DNA of 64,000 nucleotides from Synechococcus sp. WH 7803 (GTDB taxonomy: Bacteria > Cyanobacteriota > Cyanobacteriia > PCC-6307 > Cyanobiaceae): contig CT971583.1 of the NCBI GenBank assembly GCA_000063505.1, positions 713,918 through 777,917 on the forward strand, written 5' to 3'. Shown one piece after another: positions 48,185 to 57,472 of this stretch. The position numbers and the translations under genes are program-made. The stretch's first letter is position 1. Each line of letters starts with the position of its first letter. The notes under the pieces are model-generated. The model was not told the DNA's origin. It did no database searches and saw only the letters and a list, made by a program, of their open reading frames with translations.

Positions 48185-48604
48185 CTACCGCTGTGCTTCG
48201 CTGCCTGCTGCAGGGAAGAAGTCCAGGGGAAGCGGTCCCCAGGTGGTGCTGGGCTGGCTCTCGTCCTCACCATGCCCAGTGATCAGGATTCCCTGGCCGA
48301 GGCCGTGTTCAATGCGGATGCGCACTGATCCACCTTGTTGGTTCGCTTTGAGGAAGACAGGACCGTCTTCATCGGTGCCGTCAACAACTGCCATGGGATC
48401 CCATCCCTGGCTTGTTTCCAGCGCCCTGAGGGCCGCGAGGGCTTGTTTGGCAGAGGGGGCCATCACGCCGACGGTGAACCAGCTGGCATTGGTCATGGCC
48501 TCACGCAGCTCGGACCGCAGGCGGGCGGAAGCGTCTTCGCTGAGCGCTGGAGCACCGCGCAGGCGGGCCAGATCGGAGAGGGAGGAGATCGGAGAATCGC
48601 CCAT
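48185..48604 (-). CDS. DUF1824-like protein
   Basis: The 139-residue soluble protein has a helical N-terminus and beta strands (SWFTVGVMAPSAKQALAALR, VFLKANQQGGSVRIRIEHGL, GEGQGILITGH changed to GLGQGILITGHGED), a pattern of the cyanobacterial DUF1824 family of unknown function. Its ATG overlaps the thrS stop by one base (TGATG), so translation may be coupled to thrS. Confidence 0.75.
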   Translation of the reverse strand: MGDSPISSLSDLARLRGAPALSEDASARLRSELREAMTNASWFTVGVMAPSAKQALAALRALETSQGWDPMAVVDGTDEDGPVFLKANQQGGSVRIRIEHGLGQGILITGHGEDESQPSTTWGPLPLDFFPAAGSEAQR

Positions 48605-50436
48605 CAGTTCAGCTCCAGTCCTGCGGCACGTTGGCTGTTGGCGTTTTGAGCGGCGCGGAGCAGATCGGCCACAGCGACCACACCAAGATCACCATCCCTG
48701 CGGCTGCGCAGACTCACGGCGTTCTGCTCGGCTTCCTTGGCACCGATCACCGCCAACACGGGGATCTTCATCTGCTCCCCGGTGCGGATCAACTTGCCGA
48801 GCCGGTCGCCGCTGCGATCGATGGTGGCCCGCACGCCCGCCTGGGTGAGCTGGTCGAGCAGGCTTTCGGCGTAGGGCTGTACCTCATCGGTGACCGGCAG
48901 AAGTCGCACCTGCTCCGGGGCCAGCCAGAGGGGGTAATCGCCGGCGTAGTTCTCGGTCATGATCCCGAAGAACCGTTCCAGCGAGCCGAAGATGGCCCGG
49001 TGGATCATGATCGGGCGCTGCTTGCTGCCATCAGCCGCGATGTAGTCGAGCTTGAACCGCTCCGGCAGGTTGAAATCGAGCTGGATGGTGGAGCACTGCC
49101 ACATCCGGCCGATGGCGTCTTCAATCTTGAGGTCGATCTTGGGGCCGTAGAAAGCACCGCCACCTTCATCGATCTTGTAAGCCCAGCCCTTGCGTTCCAG
49201 CGCTTCGATCAGGCCTTTGGTGGCCAGGTCCCAGACGGCGTCATCGCCGATGGACTTCTCCGGGCGGGTGGAGAGGTTGATCTCGTAGGTGTTGAAATCG
49301 AAGGTGGAGAGGATCCTCTCGGTGAGATCGAGAATTTTCAGGATCTCGTCGCTGATCTGCTCGGGCAGGCAGAACACGTGGGCGTCGTCTTGGGTGAAGC
49401 CGCGCACACGCATCAAGCCGTGCATCACACCCGGCCGCTCGTAGCGGTACACGGTTCCCAGTTCGGCCCAACGGATCGGCAGTTCCCTGTAGCTGCGCAG
49501 CTTGCTGGCGTAGGTGAGCACGTGGAACGGGCAGTTCATCGGCTTGAGCTGGTACTCCCGCTCGTCCACCTCCATCGGGCCGAACATGCTCTCGGCGTAG
49601 AAATCGAGGTGGCCGGAGGTCTTCCAGAGGCTGATATCGGCCACGTGGGGCGTGTAGAGCAGCTCGTAGCCCCCTTCGAAGTGGGCCTGGCGCCAGAACT
49701 CCTCGATCAACAGACGCATGCGGGCGCCGCGAGGGTGCCAGAACACCAGGCCGGCGCCGGCTTCATCCTCGATCGAGAACAGATCAAGGTCTTTGCCGAT
49801 GCGGCGATGATCCCTGCGCAGGGCCTCTTCCTTGCGGCGTTTGTGCTCGGCCAGTTGCTCGGCGGTTTCCCAAGCCGTGCCGTAGATCCGCTGCAACTGG
49901 GCTTTGGTTTCATCACCGCGCCAGTAGGCCCCCGCCACGCTCTCCAGCTCAAAAGCCTTGGCGTTGAGCTGGCCGGTGTTCTCCACGTGGGGGCCGGCGC
50001 AGAGGTCCCACCAGTCCTCTCCGAGGGTGTAGAGGGTGATGGGCTCCTGGAGGCCTTCAAGGATCTCGAGCTTGTAGGGCTCGTTCTGGGCTTTGATTTT
50101 TTCCTCGGCTTCGCTACGGCTCACCTCGACCCGTTCCAGAGGCAGCTTTTTGTTGATGATCTTGATCATCCCTTTTTTGATGGCCTTCAGATCCGCCTCG
50201 GTAAAGGGCTCCGGATTGTCGAAGTCGTAATAGAACCCGGATTCCGTCCAGGGGCCGATGGTGACGCGAGCGTTGGGGAAGAGCTGTTGCACCGCCATGG
50301 CCATCACATGGCTCATGGAGTGGCGGATCCTGAGCAGTTGCTCGTTTTCGCTGGTTTTGGGCAGCACCACTGGGCTGGGGGAGGCTGAAGTCGTTGCTGC
50401 CGCGCTGCTCACCGTCTGCTGATCGTGATTCGCCAT
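48604..50436 (-). CDS. thrS: Threonine--tRNA ligase
   Basis: From ATG 50436 the protein is 610 residues. It has the editing domain (RIRHSMSHVMAMAVQQLF, and a DLCAGPHV segment holding Cys and His) and the class II catalytic core, with KPMNCPFH, YRELPIRWAELGTVYR and the motif 3 Arg region RPIMIHRAIFGSLERFFGI. The anticodon-binding domain is C-terminal (LLPVTDEVQPYAESLL). It lacks the N-terminal TGS domain of E. coli ThrRS, as is usual for cyanobacterial enzymes. Confidence 0.96.
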   Translation of the reverse strand: MANHDQQTVSSAAATTSASPSPVVLPKTSENEQLLRIRHSMSHVMAMAVQQLFPNARVTIGPWTESGFYYDFDNPEPFTEADLKAIKKGMIKIINKKLPLERVEVSRSEAEEKIKAQNEPYKLEILEGLQEPITLYTLGEDWWDLCAGPHVENTGQLNAKAFELESVAGAYWRGDETKAQLQRIYGTAWETAEQLAEHKRRKEEALRRDHRRIGKDLDLFSIEDEAGAGLVFWHPRGARMRLLIEEFWRQAHFEGGYELLYTPHVADISLWKTSGHLDFYAESMFGPMEVDEREYQLKPMNCPFHVLTYASKLRSYRELPIRWAELGTVYRYERPGVMHGLMRVRGFTQDDAHVFCLPEQISDEILKILDLTERILSTFDFNTYEINLSTRPEKSIGDDAVWDLATKGLIEALERKGWAYKIDEGGGAFYGPKIDLKIEDAIGRMWQCSTIQLDFNLPERFKLDYIAADGSKQRPIMIHRAIFGSLERFFGIMTENYAGDYPLWLAPEQVRLLPVTDEVQPYAESLLDQLTQAGVRATIDRSGDRLGKLIRTGEQMKIPVLAVIGAKEAEQNAVSLRSRRDGDLGVVAVADLLRAAQNANSQRAAGLELN

Positions 50437-50464
50437 CCTATGGGGGTGCTGCCCAAAACCCTGG

Positions 50465-50782
50465 ATGAAACCGGACCGGGACCCTGAAGCTGATGCCCTG
50501 CTGGAGACCCTGCTGGATTCATTGCTGAAGGATTTCAATCACTGGTTCCGTCGCGGAGAGGAGTTGCTTGAGGTCTGCCCCGACGTCGTGATGGATGGGG
50601 CCGCTCGTGAGGCCATGGCGGCTCGGCTGACGGAGGGCCTCCGTGCGATCGAGGCAACACGCGCGCTCGTCAATGCCAGTCCTGAGGCGATGGCCGTGTC
50701 GATGGAGGCCATGGCGCCCTGGCACCAGCTGGTGATGGAGGTTTGGGCTCTGGCCGCTCAGGTGAGCAGGGCCTCGCGATGA
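50465..50782 (+). CDS. DUF2605-like protein
   Basis: The 105-residue helical protein (LETLLDSLLKDFNHWFRRGE, LRAIEATRALVNASPEAMAV) matches the small cyanobacterial DUF2605 family of unknown function. It is divergent from thrS with a 28-base gap. Its stop overlaps the ATG of the next gene by three bases (ATGA), which supports coupling. Confidence 0.75.
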   Translation: MKPDRDPEADALLETLLDSLLKDFNHWFRRGEELLEVCPDVVMDGAAREAMAARLTEGLRAIEATRALVNASPEAMAVSMEAMAPWHQLVMEVWALAAQVSRASR

Positions 50783-51174
50783 GTCGTGCTTCAGGCCATC
50801 GACGCACTGGTTGGATCAGCTTGGGGGTGCTTACAGCCCTTGCGCTGCGTGCCCGGGGCGTGCCCCTGCTGTTGCCAGGGTGCCCTCTGCGAACGCTCAC
50901 GGGGATTCCCTGTCCCACTTGTTTTCTCACCCGTTCAGCTCTGGCGACGCTGCACGGTGACCTCGGTGAAGCTCTGGAACTTCATCTTTTCGGCCCGCCG
51001 CTGGTGCTGGGCCTTGGCTGGTTCGGATTGCGGCAGGGGGTTCTGGGCAGGGAACTGCCAAAACTGCAGAGCTCGGGCTGGCGCATGCTCCTCGCGATCG
51101 GGGCAGGACTCGGTTTGTACTGGGTCCTGCGTCTGACGCTCTGGTTTGTTTTGGATGTTCCCCTGCCGGCTTGA
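50779..51174 (+). CDS. DUF2752-like membrane protein
   Basis: The 131-residue protein has two to three hydrophobic helices and a conserved Cys-rich motif, GCPLRTLTGIPCPTCFLTRS, which is the signature of the DUF2752 family. Function is not established. ATG 50779 overlaps the DUF2605 stop, supporting translational coupling. The stop lies 6 bases from the convergent muramidase-like gene. Confidence 0.82.
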   Translation: MSRASGHRRTGWISLGVLTALALRARGVPLLLPGCPLRTLTGIPCPTCFLTRSALATLHGDLGEALELHLFGPPLVLGLGWFGLRQGVLGRELPKLQSSGWRMLLAIGAGLGLYWVLRLTLWFVLDVPLPA

Positions 51175-51180
51175 TCGGCG

Positions 51181-51900
51181 TCAGGTGCCCTGGCGCAGCT
51201 CGAGCAGATTGCTTTCGTAGAAGGCTAGGAGTTCAGCGTGGCTCTTCACCGGTTGGCCATAGGCACTGAGCCCTGCATGGGTGGGAAAGGAGGCCCACTC
51301 CGGTGCCAGACGGTTCATGGCGGTTCGGGTCAAGCCATGGCGGTCAACCTCCTGCAGGGCGCCGCGCTTGTTCACCAAGTGCAGAGCCGCCTGGTCTTGA
51401 TGGTTGGGAGCGAAGCTGGGAAGGTTGAGGCTTCGGGCCGTTTCCTGCCAGGTGCTGGGCAGGAACTGGTAAGCGCCCGCGGCCGCGCTGGTGTAGCGCT
51501 TCACGACGACCCGTTCGGGATGACGGGATAGATCCTGAAAAAGCCCGCCTCCGTAGAGGGTGCGATAGCCAAGGTCATGGCCGTCCTTCCAGGTTCCTTC
51601 GGCGTAGCGGATGGTGTTGAGAAGGGCCCTGCGCTCGGGAGTGATGGTGTACGGAGTGGCTTTGAGATCCTTTGAGCGCTCTCTCCGATCTTGGCTGCGA
51701 AGCGCCTCGGCCACGACTTGGGCCTGATCCACCCGCGTCGCGGCGCGTTCAGCCTGGATGCCCGTCCCCAGCGTCATCACCAGACCCACGCTGAGGGCTC
51801 CCATGCCAAGAACCTTGGCTCTGGGGGTCTTGAGCGCGTGAATCAGCGTGACGGTTTGACGAAGCAAGTGGGCAACACTCCAAACGTTTCGAAGCGTCAC
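51181..51900 (-). CDS. Muramidase-like exported protein (GH24/104-like)
   Basis: The C-terminal domain (about 130 residues) resembles phage-type muramidases. It has a catalytic Glu in LNTIRYAEGTWKDGHDLGYR, the RTLYGGGLF segment and SAAAGAYQFLPSTWQETARS. These enzymes cut peptidoglycan glycan strands. A hydrophobic segment (LGMGALSVGLVMTLGTGIQA) suggests export or an N-terminal anchor. The start is uncertain: GTG 51900 gives 239 residues, ATG 51804 gives 207, and the frame is open to 51978. The first is used here because the extra residues look coding. Confidence 0.75.
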   Translation of the reverse strand: MTLRNVWSVAHLLRQTVTLIHALKTPRAKVLGMGALSVGLVMTLGTGIQAERAATRVDQAQVVAEALRSQDRRERSKDLKATPYTITPERRALLNTIRYAEGTWKDGHDLGYRTLYGGGLFQDLSRHPERVVVKRYTSAAAGAYQFLPSTWQETARSLNLPSFAPNHQDQAALHLVNKRGALQEVDRHGLTRTAMNRLAPEWASFPTHAGLSAYGQPVKSHAELLAFYESNLLELRQGT

Positions 51901-52119
51901 CCTCGTCAATGGGAAGGGGCTCTGACGAGAGGAACCTCCCCCCTCTTGACGACGTGAGCGGTGTATGCCTGAGCACAAAGACTTAGGTAAAGATTGCCGC
52001 GAGACCCGTGAGACTCCTGTTACGCACTGGCAAGCCCCTGTGGCGAGGGTGCTGGCGTGTTCCGAGGCTCTCAGGAAGCTCTAATCATTAGGGAAGCTTT
52101 TTAATTGCTTCATCATTGA
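51901..52119. other. Intergenic region between muramidase-like gene and trpS
   Basis: If the GTG start is right, this 219-base gap holds the muramidase promoter and the trpS 3' end. An imperfect hairpin near 52075-52110 (AAGCT-CTAAT / ATTAG-GGA-AGCTT) is followed by a T-run on the forward strand, where no gene ends nearby. I see no other structure. Confidence 0.4.
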
Positions 52120-53133
52120 TCAGCTCGCCGTGAGAAAGCCCAGGGCGGCGCGAACCCTTTGCGCGCTGGCATCAGCAACGGCGCTGGCCCGCTCTCGGCC
52201 GGTTTCCAAAACCGCGAGGAGCTGACCCCGGTCTGCCATCAAGTCTTGATAGCGCTTCTGGATCGGCTCGAGGGCTGCCACGGTGGCCTCCGCAAGCAGG
52301 GGTTTGAATTGACCCCAACCCATCGCTGCGCACTCCGTGGCCGCGGCTTCACGTCCCTTGCCGCTCAGCAGCGCATAAAGACCGAGGAGATTGTCTGTCT
52401 CCGGCCGCTCTGGGTTGCCGAACTCGAGACCGCGTTCTGGGTCAGTCTTGGCCCGTTTGATCTTTTTAGTGATCAGTTCCGGAGGGTCGAGCAGGGTGAT
52501 GCGGCTTCCCTCGTTTGGGTCGCTCTTGCTCATCTTGCTGCGACCGTCGGTGAGGCTCATCACCCGAGCGCCATCCTTGAGGATCAACGGTTTGGGAACC
52601 TTCAGGATCGGGGCATCCTCGCTCCCGAACCGGGCATTGATGCGCTGCTGGGCGATGTCACGGGCGAGCTCGAGATGCTGTTTCTGGTCCTCTCCGACGG
52701 GGACGAGGTCCGCGTCATACAGAAGGATGTCAGCAGCCATGAGCACTGGGTAATCCAGGAGGCCCACGGACACGTTGTCACCCTGTTTCACAGCCTTCTC
52801 TTTGAACTGGATCATGCGTTCCAGCCAGTTGAGGGGGGTGACGCAGTTCAGCAACCAGCACAGTTCGCTGTGGGCCGAGACCTGGCTCTGCACAAAGATT
52901 GTGCAGAGTTCAGGATCGAGCCCGCAGGCCAGGTAAAGAGCCGCCGTTGTGAGGGTGTCCTCCGCGAGGCGCTGCGGGTCGTGGGGCACGGTTACCGCGT
53001 GCAGATCCACCACACAGAAAAACGTGTCGTGGTCATGCTGCAGATCCACCCAGTTTCGGATTGCTCCGAGCCAGTTCCCTAGGTGCAGGGCCCCGGTTGG
53101 CTGGACGCCAGAAAGAACGCGTGGCCGGCCCAT
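52120..53133 (-). CDS. trpS: Tryptophan--tRNA ligase
   Basis: The 337-residue class I aminoacyl-tRNA synthetase starts RVLSGVQPTGALHLGNWLGAI, where the HIGH-like motif is HLGN, and has KMSKS in DGRSKMSKSDPNEGSR. The tryptophan pocket and anticodon-binding C-terminal helices are present. The gene begins 3 bases from the stop of an upstream RGG-rich protein gene, suggesting co-transcription. Confidence 0.96.
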   Translation of the reverse strand: MGRPRVLSGVQPTGALHLGNWLGAIRNWVDLQHDHDTFFCVVDLHAVTVPHDPQRLAEDTLTTAALYLACGLDPELCTIFVQSQVSAHSELCWLLNCVTPLNWLERMIQFKEKAVKQGDNVSVGLLDYPVLMAADILLYDADLVPVGEDQKQHLELARDIAQQRINARFGSEDAPILKVPKPLILKDGARVMSLTDGRSKMSKSDPNEGSRITLLDPPELITKKIKRAKTDPERGLEFGNPERPETDNLLGLYALLSGKGREAAATECAAMGWGQFKPLLAEATVAALEPIQKRYQDLMADRGQLLAVLETGRERASAVADASAQRVRAALGFLTAS

Positions 53134-53136
53134 CGA

Positions 53137-53670
53137 TCAGGCTCCGGGATCGCTGGTTGGGGCCGCTTCAGCTGCAGCTTGTTCGCTCTCTGCTGCTGCC
53201 TGTTCCGCAGACGCCGGCTCAACATCAGCGTCTGCACTGGTTTCGGGCGTGGGCTCGGGTTCCGGCGCAGGTGGCTGGGGCTTGGCGGGTCGTGCGAAGG
53301 GGTCAGGCCTGGAGCTGCGTCCTCCTTCGCCGCGGCTCTCGCCACGACGACCGCCGCGATCATCATCCCGGCGACCGCCGCCGCGGTTGCCCTGGGCGCG
53401 TTGCTGGGCGACCAGCTCGTCAAGCTTTCCATCCTCGAGCATTTGCCCAAGGGTGCGGACGGCAAAGCCGAGCACAGCCACGGTGGAGCGCAGATTGAGG
53501 GCTTCTTGGAGCGCCCGAGCGGAGCGCATCTCGTTGTCGCTCAACCTGATCCTGAAGCCGCCACCCTCTCTGTTACCGGGGCCACGGCCACCTCGGGCGC
53601 CACGACCGCCCTCGCGGCCGCCTTCACCTGGTCCGCCCTGTTGGCGGGAATCGCTGTAGGAATCAGTCAT
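53137..53670 (-). CDS. RGG-rich, low-complexity protein with RHH-like centre
   Basis: The 177-residue protein has Gly/Arg-rich ends (GGREGGRGARGGRG near residues 16-32, and RGGGRRDDDRGGRRGESRGE near 95-115) and a long acidic, Ala/Pro-rich tail. The centre, residues 38-90, is regular: FRIRLSDNEMRSARALQEAL followed by LRSTVAVLGFAVRTLGQML, one strand plus two helices, like a ribbon-helix-helix fold. RGG boxes often bind RNA. A nucleic-acid role is inferred; it may be lineage-specific. Confidence 0.7.
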   Translation of the reverse strand: MTDSYSDSRQQGGPGEGGREGGRGARGGRGPGNREGGGFRIRLSDNEMRSARALQEALNLRSTVAVLGFAVRTLGQMLEDGKLDELVAQQRAQGNRGGGRRDDDRGGRRGESRGEGGRSSRPDPFARPAKPQPPAPEPEPTPETSADADVEPASAEQAAAESEQAAAEAAPTSDPGA

Positions 53671-53774
53671 GGCCTGGGGCCTGGAGTCAGGCGCAAGTGT
53701 GACGCATCACCGCAAACCCGCGAGTTTGGTGGGGAGCTTCCTCAGCTGTTTCAACCCTTGGCTCAAGCTTTCGC

Positions 53775-54680
53775 TCAACCGTGGGTTCCCCGAAAGGTGA
53801 TCTGCTGTTCGGCGTAATCGCGCGGCTCCAGGTGGATGGTGCAGCGCACCGGTCCAAAGCGGGTCTCCAGCCGCTCCTCAACCTGTTCGGTGATGCGATG
53901 GGCTGCGGCCAGGTCATCCACATCCACCACCATGTGCATGTCGATGAAGACACGCTGACCCAGGACTCCCCGGCTCGCGATGTCATGGCAGTTCAGCACT
54001 CCCGGAACATCCATGGCCTGAGCATGGATGGCTTCGGGGGCAATGGCGATGTGATCGACCAGCCAGGGCAGGTTGTCCCGCAGAACATGCCAGCACACAC
54101 GGATCAGGATGATGGCCAGGGGCATGGCCAGGGCCAGATCCAGCCAATTCACTTGGAAGATCCAAGCGCCAGTGAGCCCAACCAGCACGATCACGGTGGT
54201 CCAGATGTCGCTGGTGGTGTGATTGGCATCAGCCAGCAGCAGCTGACTGTTGAGCTTGCGACCTTGCCGGCGTTCGTAGCGGGCCAGAACCACATTGAGA
54301 ACGAGCACCAGGAGCAGCAACAGCAGCTCGGAGCCTTCGATCTTCAACCGGGGTAAACCCTCCAGGATGCGCTGGCCAGCGGTGATCAGGATTTCGATCG
54401 CCGTGAAGAAGATGAAACCAGCAATCGCCAGGGCACCGATTCCTTCATATTTATCGTGTCCGTAGGGATGATCCCGGTCCGGCCTCGGATCAGACAAGCT
54501 GTTGGTGATCAGGGCCAAAAGGCTGGACAGCGCATCCGTGGCGCTGTGCATGGCATCGGCGATCACGGCCAGAGATCCGCTGATCAACCCCACCACAAGT
54601 TTCAGGGCGGTCATGCAGAGGTTGATGGACAAGGCCACCATCAGCACCCGCTTCACCTCATCTCGGCGGTCGCTGGCCAT
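53775..54680 (-). CDS. Cation diffusion facilitator transporter
   Basis: The 301-residue protein has about six hydrophobic helices and CDF motifs. DAMHSATDALSSLLALI has the conserved Asp and His, and ADANHTTSDIWTTVIVL has the second metal site. A cytoplasmic C-terminal domain follows (IDMHMVVDVDDLAAAHRITE). CDF proteins export zinc, iron, manganese or cobalt. The selectivity is not clear. ATG 54680 is used. Confidence 0.92.
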   Translation of the reverse strand: MASDRRDEVKRVLMVALSINLCMTALKLVVGLISGSLAVIADAMHSATDALSSLLALITNSLSDPRPDRDHPYGHDKYEGIGALAIAGFIFFTAIEILITAGQRILEGLPRLKIEGSELLLLLLVLVLNVVLARYERRQGRKLNSQLLLADANHTTSDIWTTVIVLVGLTGAWIFQVNWLDLALAMPLAIILIRVCWHVLRDNLPWLVDHIAIAPEAIHAQAMDVPGVLNCHDIASRGVLGQRVFIDMHMVVDVDDLAAAHRITEQVEERLETRFGPVRCTIHLEPRDYAEQQITFRGTHG

Positions 54681-54833
54681 CGACAGCAATGTCTTGCACT
54701 TTCACCATATGGAGTGGTGCCCGTCCTGGCCGCGAACGAGGGTCGGATTGCCTGCTGCACGATTGCAGGCTGGTCATCAAGGTGTGCCGAAGGCAGCAGA
54801 GTGAGCTAGGAAAGCCGGGTTCGTGGACCCGAT

Positions 54834-56192
54834 GTGCAGTTTCCGGTTCAATCGATCCGCAACCTGGTTGGCTCCGGTTGGTCTCTCTCCCCTCGCCTTG
54901 CGGGGCGTCTGGCTCTCTCCGCCGGCGTTCTCAGCGCAGGGCACTGGCTGCTCACGGATGTGGCACACATTCCTGGCGGGGGGATGGGCGTCGTCGCTGC
55001 TGGTGCAGGCCTTTGGTGGCTGTCCCGTCCGCTGAAGGCCCCGGCCTTCAAAGAACCTGAATCGCTGAAGGCCTGGGTTCAACGGTGCGAACAGGTGCTG
55101 GGCCAGTTCGCCGAACTCGAAACGGTGCTTGGGCTGCCTGAACTGCGCGCTGCCAGAGCAGCGGAGCTGCAAAAGAGGCTGGCTTTTGATGATCCGCTCA
55201 GTCTTGGGGTGGTGGCCACGGATGGCACTCCCCTGCCGTCGACTGAGCAATTGCAGTCCGCGCTGGCCGGGGTGAGCAACCTTGATCTCTGTATCGGACG
55301 GCCTCTCCCCGTTGTCGGCACGACCTGGAGCTGGCCAGACGATCTGCAGCGACTCGATGTTCTCCTGCACGTATTGCCCCTGCCCTTGCGGGCGGCTGAT
55401 CTGCTCTGGCTCGAGCAGCTGCCTGTTGATCGTCCTGTCTGGTTGCTGCTCGCGGCGGAGTCATCCACTCCCGAGCAGATTCAGGCCTTGATCTGTCAGC
55501 TTCCAGAGCGCTGGCATTCGCGGCTTCTCCCCTGGGAAGGAACCGCCGCAACCTTGCGACCTGTGCTTCAGCCTGTGCGGCGTCAGCTTGATGATCCGCA
55601 ACGGGTTCGGCAGAGCACACGCCAGAGGCTGCTGCGTGATCTGCATCGCCAGTGGCAGGCCGAGCTGGAAGGGTTCCGTCGCGAACGGTTTCGGACTTTG
55701 CTTCAGCGCAGCCAGTGGATTGTGGCCGGTGTGGTGGCTGCGTCACCGGTGCCCAGTGTCGATCTTTTGGCGGTCGCGGTTGGCAACGGCTTGATGGTCA
55801 AAGAAATGGCCAAGATCTGGAGTTGTCCCTGGAGTCAGGACGTGCTGCAAGCGGTGGTTCGTCAGCTCGGTAGCGCCGCGTTGGCCCAGGGGGTTGTGGA
55901 GTGGAGCGGCCAGGCACTGCTTGGACTGGCCAAGCTTGATGGGGCGAGCTGGCTGGCAGCTGGCGCAGTTCAAGCGTTGAGTGCGGCCTACCTCACCCGT
56001 GTGGTGGGAGCGTCGATGGCCGACTGGATGGCTCTCAATGCCGGTGTTGCTGAGCCTGATCTTGAGGAGCTCAAGCGTCAGGCGCCATTGCTGGTGGCCC
56101 GTGCGGCAGAGCGTGAACGTCTGGACCTTTCCGGTTTTGCCGACCAGGCGCGTGACTGGATCCGAACACGGAACGATTGGATCACCACGTGA
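54834..56192 (+). CDS. DUF697 (YcjF-like) membrane protein
   Basis: The 452-residue protein starts at GTG 54834 and has N-terminal hydrophobic stretches (LALSAGVLSAGHWLL, GVVAAGAGLWWL). Its C-terminal half carries a DUF697-like region (WIVAGVVAASPVPSVDLLAV, GNGLMVKEMAKIW, and SAAYLTRVVGASMADWMAL). YcjF/DUF697 proteins are often linked to membrane GTPases. No G-domain motif is visible here, so it may partner with a GTPase encoded elsewhere. A perfect inverted repeat begins 6 bases after the stop. Confidence 0.78.
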   Translation: MQFPVQSIRNLVGSGWSLSPRLAGRLALSAGVLSAGHWLLTDVAHIPGGGMGVVAAGAGLWWLSRPLKAPAFKEPESLKAWVQRCEQVLGQFAELETVLGLPELRAARAAELQKRLAFDDPLSLGVVATDGTPLPSTEQLQSALAGVSNLDLCIGRPLPVVGTTWSWPDDLQRLDVLLHVLPLPLRAADLLWLEQLPVDRPVWLLLAAESSTPEQIQALICQLPERWHSRLLPWEGTAATLRPVLQPVRRQLDDPQRVRQSTRQRLLRDLHRQWQAELEGFRRERFRTLLQRSQWIVAGVVAASPVPSVDLLAVAVGNGLMVKEMAKIWSCPWSQDVLQAVVRQLGSAALAQGVVEWSGQALLGLAKLDGASWLAAGAVQALSAAYLTRVVGASMADWMALNAGVAEPDLEELKRQAPLLVARAAERERLDLSGFADQARDWIRTRNDWITT

Positions 56193-56197
56193 GTTCA

Positions 56198-56228
56198 AAC
56201 AACTTCATGACGTTTTCATGAAGTTGTT
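56198..56228. repeat. Perfect 13-base inverted repeat upstream of psbA
   Basis: Arms AACAACTTCATGA (56198-56210) and TCATGAAGTTGTT (56216-56228) are exact reverse complements with a 5-base spacer. It lies 6 bases after the DUF697 stop and about 130 bases before the psbA start. No T-run follows on the forward strand, so a simple intrinsic terminator is unlikely. It may be an operator or a weak terminator. Confidence 0.85.
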
Positions 56229-56356
56229 ATGAATTAATGCTGCAAGATGACTCGAATCATGTGATGTCGTGTTTCCTGATCAGCAACTCCATAGTCTTAA
56301 TGGCGAATCCAGGCTTTCTCTGAACGTTCGGATTCCAAACCGTACTCTTTTGTTTT

Positions 56357-57433
56357 ATGGCTACCGCAATTCGCAGCGGTCGCATCGGCGGCTGGGAACG
56401 CTTTTGTCAGTGGGTCACCGACACCAATAACCGCATTTATGTGGGTTGGTTCGGTGTGCTGATGATTCCCTGTCTGCTCGCTGCTACCACCTGCTTCATC
56501 GTTGCTTTCATCGCAGCGCCCGCCGTCGATATCGACGGCATTCGTGAGCCCGTCGCTGGCTCTCTGATCTACGGCAACAACATCATCTCCGGTGCTGTTG
56601 TGCCCTCCTCGAACGCCATCGGCCTTCACTTCTATCCCATCTGGGAAGCTGCTTCCCTCGATGAATGGCTGTACAACGGCGGTCCTTACCAGCTGGTTGT
56701 CTTCCACTTCCTGATCGGTATTTCCGCCTACATGGGGCGCCAGTGGGAACTCTCCTACCGCCTCGGCATGCGCCCCTGGATCTGCGTTGCCTACAGCGCT
56801 CCGCTGTCGGCTGCCTTCGCTGTGTTCCTGGTGTACCCCTTTGGTCAGGGTTCTTTCTCTGACGGCATGCCCCTCGGCATCTCCGGCACCTTCAACTTCA
56901 TGCTGGTGTTCCAGGCAGAGCACAACATCCTGATGCATCCCTTCCACATGCTTGGTGTGGCTGGTGTGTTCGGTGGCTCCCTGTTCTCCGCCATGCACGG
57001 CTCCCTGGTGACTTCCTCCCTGGTGCGTGAAACCACCGAGGCTGAATCGCAGAACTACGGCTACAAGTTCGGCCAGGAGGAAGAGACCTACAACATCGTG
57101 GCTGCCCACGGTTACTTCGGTCGCCTGATCTTCCAATACGCCTCCTTCAACAACAGCCGCAGCCTTCACTTCTTCCTGGCTGCCTGGCCTGTGGTCGGCA
57201 TCTGGTTCACCTCCATGGGCATCAGCACCATGGCGTTCAACCTGAATGGTTTCAACTTCAACCAGTCGGTTCTGGATGCGCAGGGCCGCGTCCTGAACAC
57301 CTGGGCTGATGTGCTGAACCGCGCCAACCTCGGAATGGAAGTGATGCACGAGCGCAACGCTCACAACTTCCCCCTCGACCTGGCTGCGACTGAGTCCACT
57401 CCTGTGGCTCTGCAAGCACCCACCATCGGCTGA
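56357..57433 (+). CDS. psbA: Photosystem II D1 protein, Gln130 form (D1:1 type)
   Basis: The 358-residue protein is D1, the photosystem II reaction-centre subunit that binds P680, QB and the Mn cluster. Signature regions are [37 protein letters not shown] and [15 protein letters not shown], where the mature chain should end at Ala (position 344 in standard numbering). The position corresponding to standard residue 130 is Gln in YMGRQWELS (residue 129 here), which marks the D1:1 isoform of low-stress growth. The N-terminus is two residues shorter than the classical one. A terminator follows the stop. Confidence 0.98.
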   Translation: MATAIRSGRIGGWERFCQWVTDTNNRIYVGWFGVLMIPCLLAATTCFIVAFIAAPAVDIDGIREPVAGSLIYGNNIISGAVVPSSNAIGLHFYPIWEAASLDEWLYNGGPYQLVVFHFLIGISAYMGRQWELSYRLGMRPWICVAYSAPLSAAFAVFLVYPFGQGSFSDGMPLGISGTFNFMLVFQAEHNILMHPFHMLGVAGVFGGSLFSAMHGSLVTSSLVRETTEAESQNYGYKFGQEEETYNIVAAHGYFGRLIFQYASFNNSRSLHFFLAAWPVVGIWFTSMGISTMAFNLNGFNFNQSVLDAQGRVLNTWADVLNRANLGMEVMHERNAHNFPLDLAATESTPVALQAPTIG

Positions 57434-57472
57434 GGCTGAAGTCTCCAAAAGATTCAGCGTCAGTTGAATCGG

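Noticed and set aside
48631-50388. Forward frame of 585 codons
   Set aside because: It is fully antisense to thrS, which has all catalytic motifs. The translation is Val/His/Gly-rich without any domain.
52073-52112. Hairpin followed by a T-run on the forward strand
   Set aside because: It has an uneven bulge, a weak AT-rich stem, and no forward gene ends nearby, so it is not called a terminator.
56297-57448. Reverse frame of 383 codons over psbA
   Set aside because: It is antisense to an intact D1 gene, and an equivalent frame appears over the second psbA, which is explained by shared codon use.
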